Assembly (NCBI GenBank): GCA_046348545.1
Contig: JAXMEB010000005.1
Span: 1 to 64,000 of the forward strand
DNA from: JAXMEB01 sp046348545
GTDB lineage: Bacteria; Pseudomonadota; Gammaproteobacteria; Berkiellales; Berkiellaceae
Length of the DNA: 64,000 bases
Direction: 5' to 3'
The notes under the pieces are model-generated. The model was not told where the DNA came from. It was given only the letters and a program-made list of their open reading frames with translations, and made no database searches. Position 1 is the first letter of the stretch. Each line of letters begins with the position of its first letter. This document shows, one piece after another, positions 19,805 to 28,223 of this stretch. Made by a program: the position numbers and the translations under genes.

Positions 19805-22057
19805 ATGCAAGATTTAAAACACAAGCCCCATAAGCGCGCACATGCTCATAGCGATAGCCATGCTCACAGCCACGCAAATGGTCATCACGGACATGAACAT
19901 CATGGTCACGAGAACCATCGCTTCAAAGCTATTTTGGGTATGCTTTTCGGATTCTGCTTACTTTCTATACCACTCATGGGATTGGCCCTCCCAAGTCTGG
20001 CTAACTACTTTCTGAACGTCACATCATTCTTCTTAACGATATATCTCGGCAAGGATATTTATCGAACAGCATGGCAAGCTCTGAAGAACAAACAAATCAC
20101 AACTGAGACGCTATACACAATTAGCACATTAACGATTCTTGGATTATCTGTATTCTCTTTATTTTATAATACGTTAGAACTCATGATTGAATCGGCACCA
20201 CTTGTACTGGGCTTCTGGCACCTCGGTGAAGCTATTGAGCACAGCTTGATAGAAAAAATCAATGAACAATCTGATATACGAGAATGTGCTCCAAAAAAAG
20301 TTACCCTAAAAAGCAACCCTAACCGACCTCACTCAGTCAAATCACTCACTCCAGGCGATGTCATCATTTTGCATCGCAACAACGTTATTCCTGTCGATGG
20401 GATTTTGAAAGGTCCTGCCCTACTTTACACAACTCGAGTAGATGGTTCGCTCTATCCAAAAATGTTTATGGCGGGTGATGCGGTTAAAGCTGGCATGACA
20501 TTGAGCGGTTCAACCTCTGAAGTGGAGGTTATTGTTTCAAAATCCTTCGAAAATTCTTACTTGTCTCTGATTGCCAAGAATATTGATGCTGCTCATAAAG
20601 AAAAAGCACCCATTGAGGTATTTGCCAATAGAGTATTGAAGTTCTTTGTGCCTGGATTAGTCGTTGTTTCGATCATATCCGGTGTGGCTCTTTCATTAAT
20701 TTATAATCCTGCAACCGCTCTTCAATCAGTCATTTCAATACTAGTGAGTGCTTGCCCTTGTGCTTTAAGCCTCATTACACCAATGGCTGTCAGGCTAGGC
20801 ATGAAAAAAGCTTCTGAAAAAGGAGTTCACTTTAAAAATGGTAAGTCCCTACAATCTGCTGCCAATATTGATGCTGTTGTATTTGACCTGAATGGCACCC
20901 TAACTGAGGGGAAGCCATCCGTCACTCATTTTTCACTGCTAGACAACACCTTATGGTCATCTATCGCAGCACTCGAGTCACACTCAGATCATCCTGTATC
21001 GAAAGCCATTAGAGAATATATTGCAGAAAAAGCACTAAATACCAACGCTACTTTAAAAATTACGGATATTGACAAAAGCCATCATGCTGGCATAAAAGGT
21101 AAAATTAATGGCGTGCAATTTATAATTGGAAATCTTGAAATGCTCCACGCACACGGGATCACAGAGATGCACACCACTTATAAAAATGAGAAAAATGGCA
21201 ATACGTATGTCGTACGTGGCGGCGAAGTAATTGGTCAAATTGCAATCACCGATCGCTTACGTGAAGACGCCTCAATAACTGTTCAACAGCTACAAGATAT
21301 GGGCAAACAAGTTTATATTTGTACTGGGGCTGATAAGCGCACAGCAAAATACTATGGCAAACAACTGGGGATCCCCTCAACTCATATCTGCGCAAATACT
21401 GTAGGCGCGGTCACAAATCAGAATGAAGTTTCCAAAGAAAGCTTTATCAAGCAATTACAGAATAAGGGTTATAAAGTCGCCATGGTTGGAGATGCCGCAA
21501 ACGATCTTGCTGCCATCGCTAGAGCTGATGTCGGCGTGGCTGTAAAATCAGCAATCGGCGATCAGCTTACTGAGCAACATGCTGGTATGACACTTCACCA
21601 AGGCTTGCTATTTCCAATCGCATTGGCCTTTGATATTGCAGAAAAAACCAGCAGAAACATCTATCAAAATCTTTCCATTAGCCTCTCATACAATTCTCTG
21701 ATTACCTTTGCAGGAGCTGGATTCTTGGTTCCACTGGGTTTTGTGCTTAGTCCAGGCTTGGGCGTTGGATTGATGGTATTGGAATCCGCCATTGTCTTAG
21801 CAAACCTCTATCGTCTGAAAGTTCAAAAAACGCTTTACGAGAAAAAGAAAGAAGTAACTCAACAACCTGATATGCAATTTAGCAGAGAAAGAATGGAAGA
21901 AGTGACAAACGCTTTTAAGAATGCCACTAATCTGGGTCAAACGATCAGCTTGGCAAACGCACCTGGAATCACCTTCTCTGACAGATCAGCTGGTGACAAT
22001 GACTTAAGCCTTCGGTCTGATGTGGCTGCATCGCCGACGACACGCCAGAGAGTATAA
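19805..22057 (+). CDS. Heavy-metal P1B-type ATPase with non-canonical catalytic motifs
   Basis: This 751-residue membrane protein begins with a histidine-rich tail (more than 15 His in the first 45 residues) and has the C-P-C metal-binding motif at 317-319 of P1B pumps. It keeps the phosphorylated Asp (D361), but the hallmark D-K-T-G-T reads D-L-N-G-T. The actuator T-G-E-S motif is absent: the equivalent stretch at 212-219 reads V-D-G-S-L-Y-P-K. The hinge motif reads G-D-A-A-N-D (562-567) in place of G-D-G-x-N-D. The S-H-S-D-H-P segment resembles the nucleotide-binding S-E-H-P. Transport of Cu, Zn or a similar metal is the family role; whether this protein still cycles is doubtful. The ATG at 19805 has AAGGGTGG just upstream. 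It stands alone in its transcription unit. Confidence 0.8.
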   Translation: MQDLKHKPHKRAHAHSDSHAHSHANGHHGHEHHGHENHRFKAILGMLFGFCLLSIPLMGLALPSLANYFLNVTSFFLTIYLGKDIYRTAWQALKNKQITTETLYTISTLTILGLSVFSLFYNTLELMIESAPLVLGFWHLGEAIEHSLIEKINEQSDIRECAPKKVTLKSNPNRPHSVKSLTPGDVIILHRNNVIPVDGILKGPALLYTTRVDGSLYPKMFMAGDAVKAGMTLSGSTSEVEVIVSKSFENSYLSLIAKNIDAAHKEKAPIEVFANRVLKFFVPGLVVVSIISGVALSLIYNPATALQSVISILVSACPCALSLITPMAVRLGMKKASEKGVHFKNGKSLQSAANIDAVVFDLNGTLTEGKPSVTHFSLLDNTLWSSIAALESHSDHPVSKAIREYIAEKALNTNATLKITDIDKSHHAGIKGKINGVQFIIGNLEMLHAHGITEMHTTYKNEKNGNTYVVRGGEVIGQIAITDRLREDASITVQQLQDMGKQVYICTGADKRTAKYYGKQLGIPSTHICANTVGAVTNQNEVSKESFIKQLQNKGYKVAMVGDAANDLAAIARADVGVAVKSAIGDQLTEQHAGMTLHQGLLFPIALAFDIAEKTSRNIYQNLSISLSYNSLITFAGAGFLVPLGFVLSPGLGVGLMVLESAIVLANLYRLKVQKTLYEKKKEVTQQPDMQFSRERMEEVTNAFKNATNLGQTISLANAPGITFSDRSAGDNDLSLRSDVAASPTTRQRV

Positions 22058-22099
22058 AAATATAAAAATTCATAATCAGGCTCAAAATATTTTTATAAC

Positions 22100-22300
22100 C
22101 TCAGTTCGGAGTTTTTGAAGGCGGGGTTGGTTTGTAATGACGTCATTCCGCACTATGTTTCAGCCTTTAAAAATATCAGCAATCAAATTATTAGCTGAGA
22201 TTTAATAAAATTCTGGATCCCGCATCAGACGCTACACACTTCGTGTGGTGACCGCTGTGCGGGATGACGATAGTTCCCAAAAAACCCCTAACTGGGGTTT
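22100..22300 (+). repeat. Intergenic repeat, copy 1 (short form)
   Basis: Nearly identical to 24324-24592 but lacking an internal block of about 70 bp. It contains an ATCCCGCA...TGCGGGAT hairpin with an inner ACAC/GTGT stem and ends in a CCCC/GGGG terminator-like hairpin. It lies downstream of the P-type ATPase gene and fills most of a 509-bp gene-free stretch (22058-22566), together with two palindromic elements. Confidence 0.9.
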
Positions 22301-22301
22301 T
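22282..22301 (+). terminator. Intrinsic terminator-like hairpin
   Basis: AAACCCC and GGGGTTT pair around a TAACT loop, followed by more T residues. It is the right end of the intergenic repeat and could terminate transcription from the P-type ATPase gene. Confidence 0.55.
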
Positions 22302-22310
22302 TATAGAATA

Positions 22311-22407
22311 TATACCCTTCACAGCTGAATTTTCATGGTTTGCTTGTCAGTCCATAGCTACGCAAGAGCGTAGGGGGGTGCCCTAAAAAAATTATCTGTT
22401 TTAGATA
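22311..22407 (+). repeat. Short-subfamily palindromic element, degenerate
   Basis: Starts TATACCCTTCACAGCTGAAT, then follows the short-subfamily order (TTTGCTTGTCAG, a GCGTAG segment, AAAATTATCTGTT), ending next to the full copy at 22408. The reverse-oriented element at 23174 is the closest relative. Confidence 0.6.
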
Positions 22408-22535
22408 TATACCCACAACAGATGATTTTTCGGGTAGGCGCCGAGCGTTCGAGACGCAGGAGTGTACACAAAGTACATGACTGCGGTGAGAATCGCGAAG
22501 GCAACAACCCCGAAAATTCAGCTGTGAAGGGTATA
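22408..22535 (+). repeat. Palindromic 128-bp element, full copy
   Basis: Starts TATACCCACAACAGATGA and ends CTGTGAAGGGTATA. It lies 31 bp downstream of the methyltransferase stop codon (reverse strand) and directly follows a short-subfamily copy, giving a tandem pair. Confidence 0.95.
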
Positions 22536-22566
22536 TTATTGAGATTCTCGATTTTTTTCAGAGTCA

Positions 22567-23151
22567 TTATTTATGCATATAAACTGTAAAATCTTCGAGC
22601 ATATAGTCCTGCCTTAAAATTGCATGTGGGGTTATGCTTTTGCAGAAAGTTAGCGTCTCAAGCGGATCGGCATAAAACAACTCTTCTTCTCTCAATCTGT
22701 TGGACAGTCTGAGAGTATTAAATGCGATTCCTTTTCTACAAAATGAAAATAGCTGCTGAATATGGATTCTCATATTTTCCCAATCAGAAAAAGTAAAGAT
22801 CCCACTCGCTAATATATAATCGTGGTTCTCTGGGTGTATAGAATCTAGATCATTTGTTTCAAAATGAAATGAGGGATGTCTCTTTTTCGCGACCATAATC
22901 ATTTGATCAACGATATCAATTCCTTTGTAACTTCCTTCAAACTGATTCTTGACCAAATAGTCGACAAGATGCCCAAATCCACAACCTACATCCAAAATGT
23001 TGCTTTTAAAAATGTGGTTAGAAACTTCGCAGAGTACTTTAAATCTCAAAAACTGTGACTCTTCACTACTCCACTTTACACCACGGTAATCATTTGGATA
23101 GGCTTTAGCACTTGCATAGTATATTCTGTTGTTTTTATTAATCGGATGCAT
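22567..23151 (-). CDS. Class I SAM-dependent methyltransferase
   Basis: The 194-residue protein carries methyltransferase motif I, L-D-V-G-C-G-F-G, near residue 55, followed by G-I-D-I-V (acidic residue of strand 2) and later D-Y-I-L-A-S-G-I-F (motif IV-like). It is a compact single-domain Rossmann-type enzyme. The substrate cannot be told. The ATG at 23151 has AGGT about 7 nt upstream. Palindromic elements lie on both sides (22408-22535 and 23174-23269), so the gene is isolated and may have been mobilised or rearranged with them. Confidence 0.75.
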   Translation of the reverse strand: MHPINKNNRIYYASAKAYPNDYRGVKWSSEESQFLRFKVLCEVSNHIFKSNILDVGCGFGHLVDYLVKNQFEGSYKGIDIVDQMIMVAKKRHPSFHFETNDLDSIHPENHDYILASGIFTFSDWENMRIHIQQLFSFCRKGIAFNTLRLSNRLREEELFYADPLETLTFCKSITPHAILRQDYMLEDFTVYMHK

Positions 23152-23173
23152 TGTCGACCTGAGATTACGCAGC

Positions 23174-23269
23174 TATGCCCATAACAGATTATTTTTTCAG
23201 GTACTTGCCCACGCTCTTTGAGCTTCAGAGGTACAGGCAAACCCCAAAAATTTAGCTGTGAAGGGTATA
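23174..23269 (-). repeat. Short-subfamily palindromic element, 96 bp
   Basis: Left end TATGCCCATAACAGAT, right end TTTAGCTGTGAAGGGTATA. The termini match the 128-bp family, but the interior is different (GCTCTTTGAGCTTCAG). It lies 22 bp upstream of the methyltransferase start. Confidence 0.75.
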
Positions 23270-23311
23270 TAATTAAAGTACTATGATAATTAGCCCTAAA
23301 AAATCTTTCAA

Positions 23312-23439
23312 TATACCCACAACAGATGATTTTTCGGGTAGGCGCCGAGCGTTCGAGACGCAGGAGTGTACACAAAGTACATGACTGCGCTGAGAATCGC
23401 GAAGGCAACAACCCCGAAAATTAAGGTGTGAAGGGTATA
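23312..23439 (+). repeat. Palindromic 128-bp element, full copy
   Basis: Starts TATACCCACAACAGATGA and ends GGTGTGAAGGGTATA. It lies in the 386-bp gene-free stretch (23152-23537), about 100 bp before the TM2-domain gene. Confidence 0.95.
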
Positions 23440-23537
23440 GCTGCCAGGTCATCAGTCAAATCTTGAGATAACGAATAATTCAGCCTCTTATGCTATGTTC
23501 AATGATTAGTGAAGCTCAATTTTAGGACATTAGAACA

Positions 23538-24221
23538 ATGACTGATATTATTAACATGACTTCTCCCGCTCAGTCTACTCTAAGTCCTAAATCAGCACGA
23601 ACCACTCTTCTGTTATGCATGTTTCTAGGCATCCTAGGTATCCATAGGTTCTATGTTGGTAAAATAGGGACTGGGATTCTAATGCTTATTACCCTAGGTG
23701 GTTTAGGCATTTGGACATTAGTCGATCTGATCTATATTGCTAGTTGTGAATTTAAAGACGGAAATAATCGATTTTTGGAATTTTCACGCGGTACTGGCAT
23801 GCCTGCAATCAGAGTGGCCTTACTTGTTGTAACTCTATTAGTATTCTATATAATTGCAGTCGTATCATTTTCGTTTTACCTCACCAGTGGGATCGTTTCA
23901 GTAGCTGAAAAACAAATGACCGCACTCCAAGCTCACGATCTGCAAAAAGCATATTCTCTTACATCAAGCGATTTTCAAAGAGCGAACTCCATTGAAACAT
24001 TCAAAAGTTTTATTGATCAATTTCCTGCATTAAAAAACAATAAGGATCATATCTTTACAACTCGATATATTGAAAATAATATCGGTACTGTAGCCGGAAC
24101 AATTGAATCAGTTGACGGCAGCATCCTTTCAATCGAATTCCTCCTAATTGAAGAAAATGGCGAGTGGAAAATTCAAAACATTCATGTTGCACCCAAAAAT
24201 GCATCACGTCAGCATGATTAG
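23538..24221 (+). CDS. TM2-domain membrane protein with C-terminal soluble domain
   Basis: The 227-residue protein has a TM2 domain at about residues 18-85: a hydrophobic helix with G-I-H-R-F-Y-V-G, then a second helix with L-I-T-L-G-G-L-G-I-W-T-L-V-D. A third hydrophobic segment follows at about 95-125. The last 100 residues form a small soluble domain (Q-M-T-A-L-Q-A-H-D-L-Q-K-A-Y through W-K-I-Q-N-I) resembling DUF4864/NTF2-like folds that sit outside the membrane. TM2 proteins are widespread and mostly of unknown role. The ATG follows TTTTAGGACA. The gene stands alone between repeat-rich regions. Confidence 0.75.
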   Translation: MTDIINMTSPAQSTLSPKSARTTLLLCMFLGILGIHRFYVGKIGTGILMLITLGGLGIWTLVDLIYIASCEFKDGNNRFLEFSRGTGMPAIRVALLVVTLLVFYIIAVVSFSFYLTSGIVSVAEKQMTALQAHDLQKAYSLTSSDFQRANSIETFKSFIDQFPALKNNKDHIFTTRYIENNIGTVAGTIESVDGSILSIEFLLIEENGEWKIQNIHVAPKNASRQHD

Positions 24222-24248
24222 ATGATTGTAGTCATAATCGCAAAGAGA

Positions 24249-24317
24249 ATCCGCCTAAGCCCTTGCGAGCTACAGACGGACAAGCAAACCACGAAAATTT
24301 AGCTCAGAAGTCTGTAT
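24249..24317 (+). repeat. Degenerate half palindromic element
   Basis: GACAAGCAAACCACGAAAATTTAGCT followed by GAAG-TCTGTA resembles the right half of the short subfamily (compare 23230-23269). Decayed; boundaries approximate. Confidence 0.4.
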
Positions 24318-24323
24318 TTTAAG

Positions 24324-24592
24324 CTCAGTTCGGAGTTTTTGAAGGCGGGGTTGGTTTGTAATGACGTCATTCCGCACAGCGATAAGCGCACAAAGTGCGC
24401 AGCGTGTGATGCGGAATCTAGTATTCACGAGGCTTTGGCCGCTTATACGATTCAGCCTTTAAAAATATCAGCAATCAAATTATTAGCTGAGATTTGATAA
24501 AATTCTGGATCCCGCATCAGACGCTACACACTTCGTGTGATGACCGCTGTGCGGGATGACGATAGTTCCCAAAAAACCCCGAACTGGGGTTG
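24324..24592 (+). repeat. Intergenic repeat, copy 2 (long form)
   Basis: Matches 22100-22300 along its length but carries an extra block of about 70 bp (about 24379-24448). That block starts with a second hairpin (ATTCCGCA ... TGCGGAAT, inner GCGCAC-AAA-GTGCGC). It ends with the same CCCC/GGGG hairpin. It fills the space between the convergent TM2 and OsmC genes and may terminate both. Confidence 0.9.
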
Positions 24593-24600
24593 TATTTGAA

Positions 24601-25029
24601 TTATTCACCAATCAATTCAGCTGTTAAACTGATTTCAGCTTTGAACAATCTCGAGATTGGGCATTTAGTTTTCGCATCGTTTGCAATTTCAGAAAATTGC
24701 TTTTTTGTGATTTTAGCTATTTGAGCCTTTAAATGAAGATCGATCTTGGTCACCGTCCAGTTCCCTTCAACTTCCTCTAAGCTGACCTCTGCACTGGTCT
24801 CTAATTGAGTTGCTGTAAAACCAGCTTTACTTAAAAATGCAGAAAGCGCCATGGTAAAACAACCTGCATGCGCTGCTCCGATTAATTCTTCCGGATTAGT
24901 ACCTTGCCCATCTTCGAATCGCATTGAAAAAGAATAAGGGACTGATTTTAAGGTCTTGCTTTGCGTGCTGATGGCGCCCTTCCCACTTTTCAGATCACCG
25001 CTCCAGACTGCAGATGCTGTTCGTTTCAT
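24601..25029 (-). CDS. OsmC-family peroxiredoxin
   Basis: The 142-residue protein has the normal length for OsmC. The two redox cysteines are present: C57 in H-A-G-C-F-T-M-A-L and C123 in K-C-P-I-S-R-L. OsmC/Ohr enzymes reduce organic hydroperoxides in the cytoplasm. N-P-E-E-L-I-G-A-A-H-A-G-C is the OsmC-type signature. The ATG at 25029 follows AAAGGAA. It lies 16 bp downstream of the sugar dehydrogenase gene on the same strand and could be co-transcribed with it. Confidence 0.9.
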   Translation of the reverse strand: MKRTASAVWSGDLKSGKGAISTQSKTLKSVPYSFSMRFEDGQGTNPEELIGAAHAGCFTMALSAFLSKAGFTATQLETSAEVSLEEVEGNWTVTKIDLHLKAQIAKITKKQFSEIANDAKTKCPISRLFKAEISLTAELIGE

Positions 25030-25045
25030 ATAAATTCCTTTGATA

Positions 25046-26266
25046 TCATTCTTCTACGATTTGATAAATTACACCTTTTTTATGATCTCCTACAAAAATA
25101 TGCCCTAGGTTATCTTTACCAAAAGTCGCTGGTTGAATATTCCATTGTCCTAAAGCAAATACATTCACTTGAGAGTCATTTTCTGTTGGTAAACTTAATG
25201 CCCAAAGGCGTCCAGAGACATAATCACCAAAGATATACTTATTCACGAGATTGTTATAATCATGAGCTGTAGCAATATCACCTCCGATAATTGAAGCGCC
25301 CTCTCTATGGGAGTATTCGTAAATTGGATCTATCAAATCACTTCGCTCGCAGGCTGACTCGTCTTTAAAACAATCACTACCCTCTTTGATGTTCCAACCT
25401 AGATTATCTCCCTTTTTGGCTATGCTTATTTCTTCCCATTTATTTTGTCCAACATCTGCGATGATAAGATTGCCGCTTGGCAAAAAGTTAAATCGCCAGG
25501 GATTTCTGAGACCTGAATTCCAGATTTCTGGCAAATACAACATATTATCAACATATGGGTTATCTTTCGGAATACTGTATCTCTTGAATGACTCTGGATG
25601 TGGATGATCCACATCAATTCTTAGCATTTTCCCCAAGAATACCTTTGAATTCTGTGAAAGATTATTAGGATCATTCGCACCACCGCCATCGCCAAATGCA
25701 ATATATAAATAGCCATCTGGTCCAAAAGCTAACTGTCCACCATTATGATTGGGATAGGGCTGAATCAATTCTAAAATGGACTCTTCTTCAATTATCGCTG
25801 TCGGGGATTTGGGCGAATCCACTTTCAGTTTTGCTATTCTGCTTATCTTATGAGCGCCCTTCTGGCTTGAATAATGAATATATAAGAAGCCATTTTTTTC
25901 AAAATTCGGGTGAAACGCAAGCCCTAATAAACCTTGCTCAACCTCAGTTAAGACCTCTTGTTTAAATAGCAGATGCATGGTAATCGGAGTTATGATCTGA
26001 TTTTGATACTGGTATGAGATTTTGTATGCATTACCATTTTTTTCTAGGACTATAAACCAATCACCACCATGAGGCGGGAATTGAATATCAGTTGGATATT
26101 TTAACTTTTCAACAATAGGGATCAATTTAACATTAATACGCTTTTTATCTTGATCAACACTATCAAAAACAGGAGAAAGCGAGTGCGCTTTTATGGACTC
26201 GATTTCTCCAGCATATATACTACAACACTGAAATATCACCAATACTGCTAGCAAGTAATTTTTCAT
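25046..26266 (-). CDS. PQQ-dependent aldose sugar dehydrogenase (GSDH family)
   Basis: The 406-residue protein has an N-terminal signal peptide of about 20 residues and the six-bladed propeller signature of soluble glucose/aldose dehydrogenases: L-G-L-A-F-H-P-N-F, N-H-N-G-G-Q-L-A-F-G-P-D-G, G-D-G-G-G-A-N-D-P and W-R-F-N-F. Such enzymes oxidise sugars in the periplasm using bound PQQ. No PQQ synthesis genes are seen in this window, so the cofactor may come from elsewhere. It starts 3 bp after the stop of the membrane protein gene (26270-26845) and precedes osmC, so these three genes probably form an operon. Confidence 0.85.
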   Translation of the reverse strand: MKNYLLAVLVIFQCCSIYAGEIESIKAHSLSPVFDSVDQDKKRINVKLIPIVEKLKYPTDIQFPPHGGDWFIVLEKNGNAYKISYQYQNQIITPITMHLLFKQEVLTEVEQGLLGLAFHPNFEKNGFLYIHYSSQKGAHKISRIAKLKVDSPKSPTAIIEEESILELIQPYPNHNGGQLAFGPDGYLYIAFGDGGGANDPNNLSQNSKVFLGKMLRIDVDHPHPESFKRYSIPKDNPYVDNMLYLPEIWNSGLRNPWRFNFLPSGNLIIADVGQNKWEEISIAKKGDNLGWNIKEGSDCFKDESACERSDLIDPIYEYSHREGASIIGGDIATAHDYNNLVNKYIFGDYVSGRLWALSLPTENDSQVNVFALGQWNIQPATFGKDNLGHIFVGDHKKGVIYQIVEE

Positions 26267-26269
26267 ATT

Positions 26270-26845
26270 CTAATTTGTACGGCTTTTCTTCATAATAAGA
26301 CTCATCACAATGCCCCCCAAAAACCAACCGATGAAAGCGTCAGCAATATTGATTCCTATCGTTCTTATTGGAAATCCCCACCAATTCCAATGGCCCGTTT
26401 CTATCAGGACTACACCTAAGGTAACGGAGAATGCAATCAATATTGCTCGTTTGAATAGACCAGATACGGTATTCTTGGACATCAAGCAGGCTACACCCAA
26501 AGCCACGAAAAGGACTATTATAAATTGGCCAATCATGGCCATATGCATGTCCCATGGCATTCCTTCGGATTTGACAGACATAAAGACATAAGGGCCTTCT
26601 TTAGCTTTTTGGGTCCACTCAGCTTGTTTTTCTTCAGATTGATACAAGTCAGGCGACATATAAGGCAAAGTATAAAGCCCGCTCTCAGGCGCGGTACGCT
26701 TAATCGCTTCTGTCATAACGTGGCCATTATCTTTAAAATTCTTGACGTCGATGCTATGAAAAGGCAAAAATAACCAAGATACAGTCAACCAAGCCATCAC
26801 AACAATGGCTCCTATCAATGCAGCTAGTATATTTCTGATACACAT
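26270..26845 (-). CDS. Hypothetical membrane protein
   Basis: The 191-residue protein has one hydrophobic N-terminal segment (about 7-28), a soluble loop of about 75 residues, then three closely spaced hydrophobic segments (about 103-120, 131-150 and 163-185), and ends in a basic tail. The loop should lie on the periplasmic side. I do not recognise the family. GGAGA precedes the ATG with good spacing. It is first in a likely operon with a periplasmic sugar dehydrogenase and OsmC. Confidence 0.65.
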   Translation of the reverse strand: MCIRNILAALIGAIVVMAWLTVSWLFLPFHSIDVKNFKDNGHVMTEAIKRTAPESGLYTLPYMSPDLYQSEEKQAEWTQKAKEGPYVFMSVKSEGMPWDMHMAMIGQFIIVLFVALGVACLMSKNTVSGLFKRAILIAFSVTLGVVLIETGHWNWWGFPIRTIGINIADAFIGWFLGGIVMSLIMKKSRTN

Positions 26846-26904
26846 TACATTGTCTCCATTTTAAAATGATCCTTGAATTCTATGAAAAAACAGCATGAGC
26901 TAGG

Positions 26905-26958
26905 CAATACACCTACAACCGATGATTTTTCCGATACCTGCGTAGGCTCTTGCTAGCT
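26905..26958 (-). repeat. Degenerate half palindromic element
   Basis: ATACACCTACAACCGATGATTTTTC followed by ACCTGCGTAGGCTCTT matches the left half of the short subfamily with several changes. It abuts the 3' end of the MsrBA gene. Confidence 0.5.
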
Positions 26959-26960
26959 TC

Positions 26961-27875
26961 TTATTCGAAGCGTTTGACATAATGATGACAGTAAGGTTGC
27001 TTGCCTGTTTTTTGATAATAATTTTGGTGATAACCTTCAGCAGGCCAAAAAATGTTTACAGGACGTAAAACAGTAGCAATCTCATAGCCCTTTTGATTCA
27101 GCAAGGTAATAAGCTGCCTTGCAACATTTCTTTGGTAGTCATCGAAATAAAATACTACACTTAAATACTGTTCGCCTAAATCAGGCCCTTGCCCATTGAT
27201 TTGAGTCGGATCGTGGATTTCAAAAAAATATTTTGCGACCTCTTCATAGCTGAGACGATGCGGATCATACAGTACCCTGACAACTTCAAAATGACCAGAC
27301 GAACCAGAACAAATTGTTTCATAGGTCGGATTCAATTCGTGGCCACCAGAGTAGCCGACTTCCACCTTAAGAACGCCTGAAAGTTTCTTGAAATAATACT
27401 CAACGCCCCAAAAACAACCTCCCGCAAAAATAGCTTCTTCCGTATCGACTGCTGTTAAATCGTTTACAAAATCTAGACTATTGGAATTCACGCAATGCCG
27501 CGTATTTTTAAATGTGAATTGTTCACCATGAAAAACATGCCCCAGGTGACCTTGACATCTTGCACAGGTAATCTCAATTCGTCTGCCATCAGGATCAGGT
27601 CTTTGAGCAACAGCCCCGTCTATTTCCTGTTCAAAACTGGGCCAACCACAGCCTGAATGAAACTTGGATTGAGCGCGAAATAAAGCTAAACCGCATTGAC
27701 GACATAAATAGGTGCCCGCTTCATCAAAATTGTCATACTCACCGGTAAAAGGATGCTCGGTCCCCTTATCTCGAATGATGTTTAGCTGAGTGGGCGTTAA
27801 TGTTGCAGATTTAAATGATTTAGACAAAGATAAGTTCCCAATTAAAGCAATATAATAACAATTCCTATAATACAA
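26961..27875 (-). CDS. msrAB: Bifunctional methionine sulfoxide reductase MsrB-MsrA
   Basis: The 304-residue fusion repairs both stereoisomers of oxidised methionine. The N-terminal half is MsrB: T-E-H-P-F-T-G-E-Y, two zinc-binding C-x-x-C pairs (C-R-Q-C and C-A-R-C), and the catalytic Cys in R-H-C-V-N-S. The C-terminal half is MsrA: catalytic G-G-C-F-W-G, then G-Y-S-G-G and Y-H-Q-N-Y. Msr fusions are more often A-B than B-A; this one is B-A. No signal peptide is visible, so it is probably cytoplasmic. The ATG at 27875 overlaps the end of the upstream gene by 34 bp; a TTG some 15 codons in is an alternative start. Confidence 0.9.
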   Translation of the reverse strand: MYYRNCYYIALIGNLSLSKSFKSATLTPTQLNIIRDKGTEHPFTGEYDNFDEAGTYLCRQCGLALFRAQSKFHSGCGWPSFEQEIDGAVAQRPDPDGRRIEITCARCQGHLGHVFHGEQFTFKNTRHCVNSNSLDFVNDLTAVDTEEAIFAGGCFWGVEYYFKKLSGVLKVEVGYSGGHELNPTYETICSGSSGHFEVVRVLYDPHRLSYEEVAKYFFEIHDPTQINGQGPDLGEQYLSVVFYFDDYQRNVARQLITLLNQKGYEIATVLRPVNIFWPAEGYHQNYYQKTGKQPYCHHYVKRFE

Positions 27876-28093
27876 GAAATCCCTGAAAGAATTCTAAGCT
27901 TAGTACCGCCAGCGAGTGCCATCGAAAAAGTTGCCGCCCAAAACGATAAAAATAAAAAGGGTTTAATCGCTACAAACCATCGATCCACATCCATCTTGGA
28001 CAGTATAATTTTTGGATATTCGGTGACACTAGCACCTAACGCGATTTCGGCGAACATAAGTAACAACAAGCTTAAAAAAAATGTGCGCTTCAC
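27842..28093 (-). CDS. Small hypothetical membrane protein
   Basis: The 83-residue protein has an N-terminal hydrophobic segment ending A-L-G-A (signal peptide or anchor), then two hydrophobic segments at about 44-60 and 66-82. No family is recognised. It overlaps the start of msrAB by 34 bp on the same strand, which suggests translational coupling. Confidence 0.5.
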   Translation of the reverse strand: MKRTFFLSLLLLMFAEIALGASVTEYPKIILSKMDVDRWFVAIKPFLFLSFWAATFSMALAGGTKLRILSGISCIIGIVIILL

Positions 28094-28223
28094 GCCAATC
28101 TCCCTTTGAATGTCACTTAAATGTTAGTTTGCTGGATTTTACGGCTGATGGGCTTTACAGCAGCAAATGACTAACTTAAGATGCATTTTAAAATTGTCTC
28201 CACTATAGAGTAGCAGTCCTGCT

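Noticed and set aside
22567..23439. Composite transposon carrying the methyltransferase between palindromic elements
   Set aside because: The flanking elements are short, of different subfamilies and without matching outer duplications; there is no evidence that they move as a unit.
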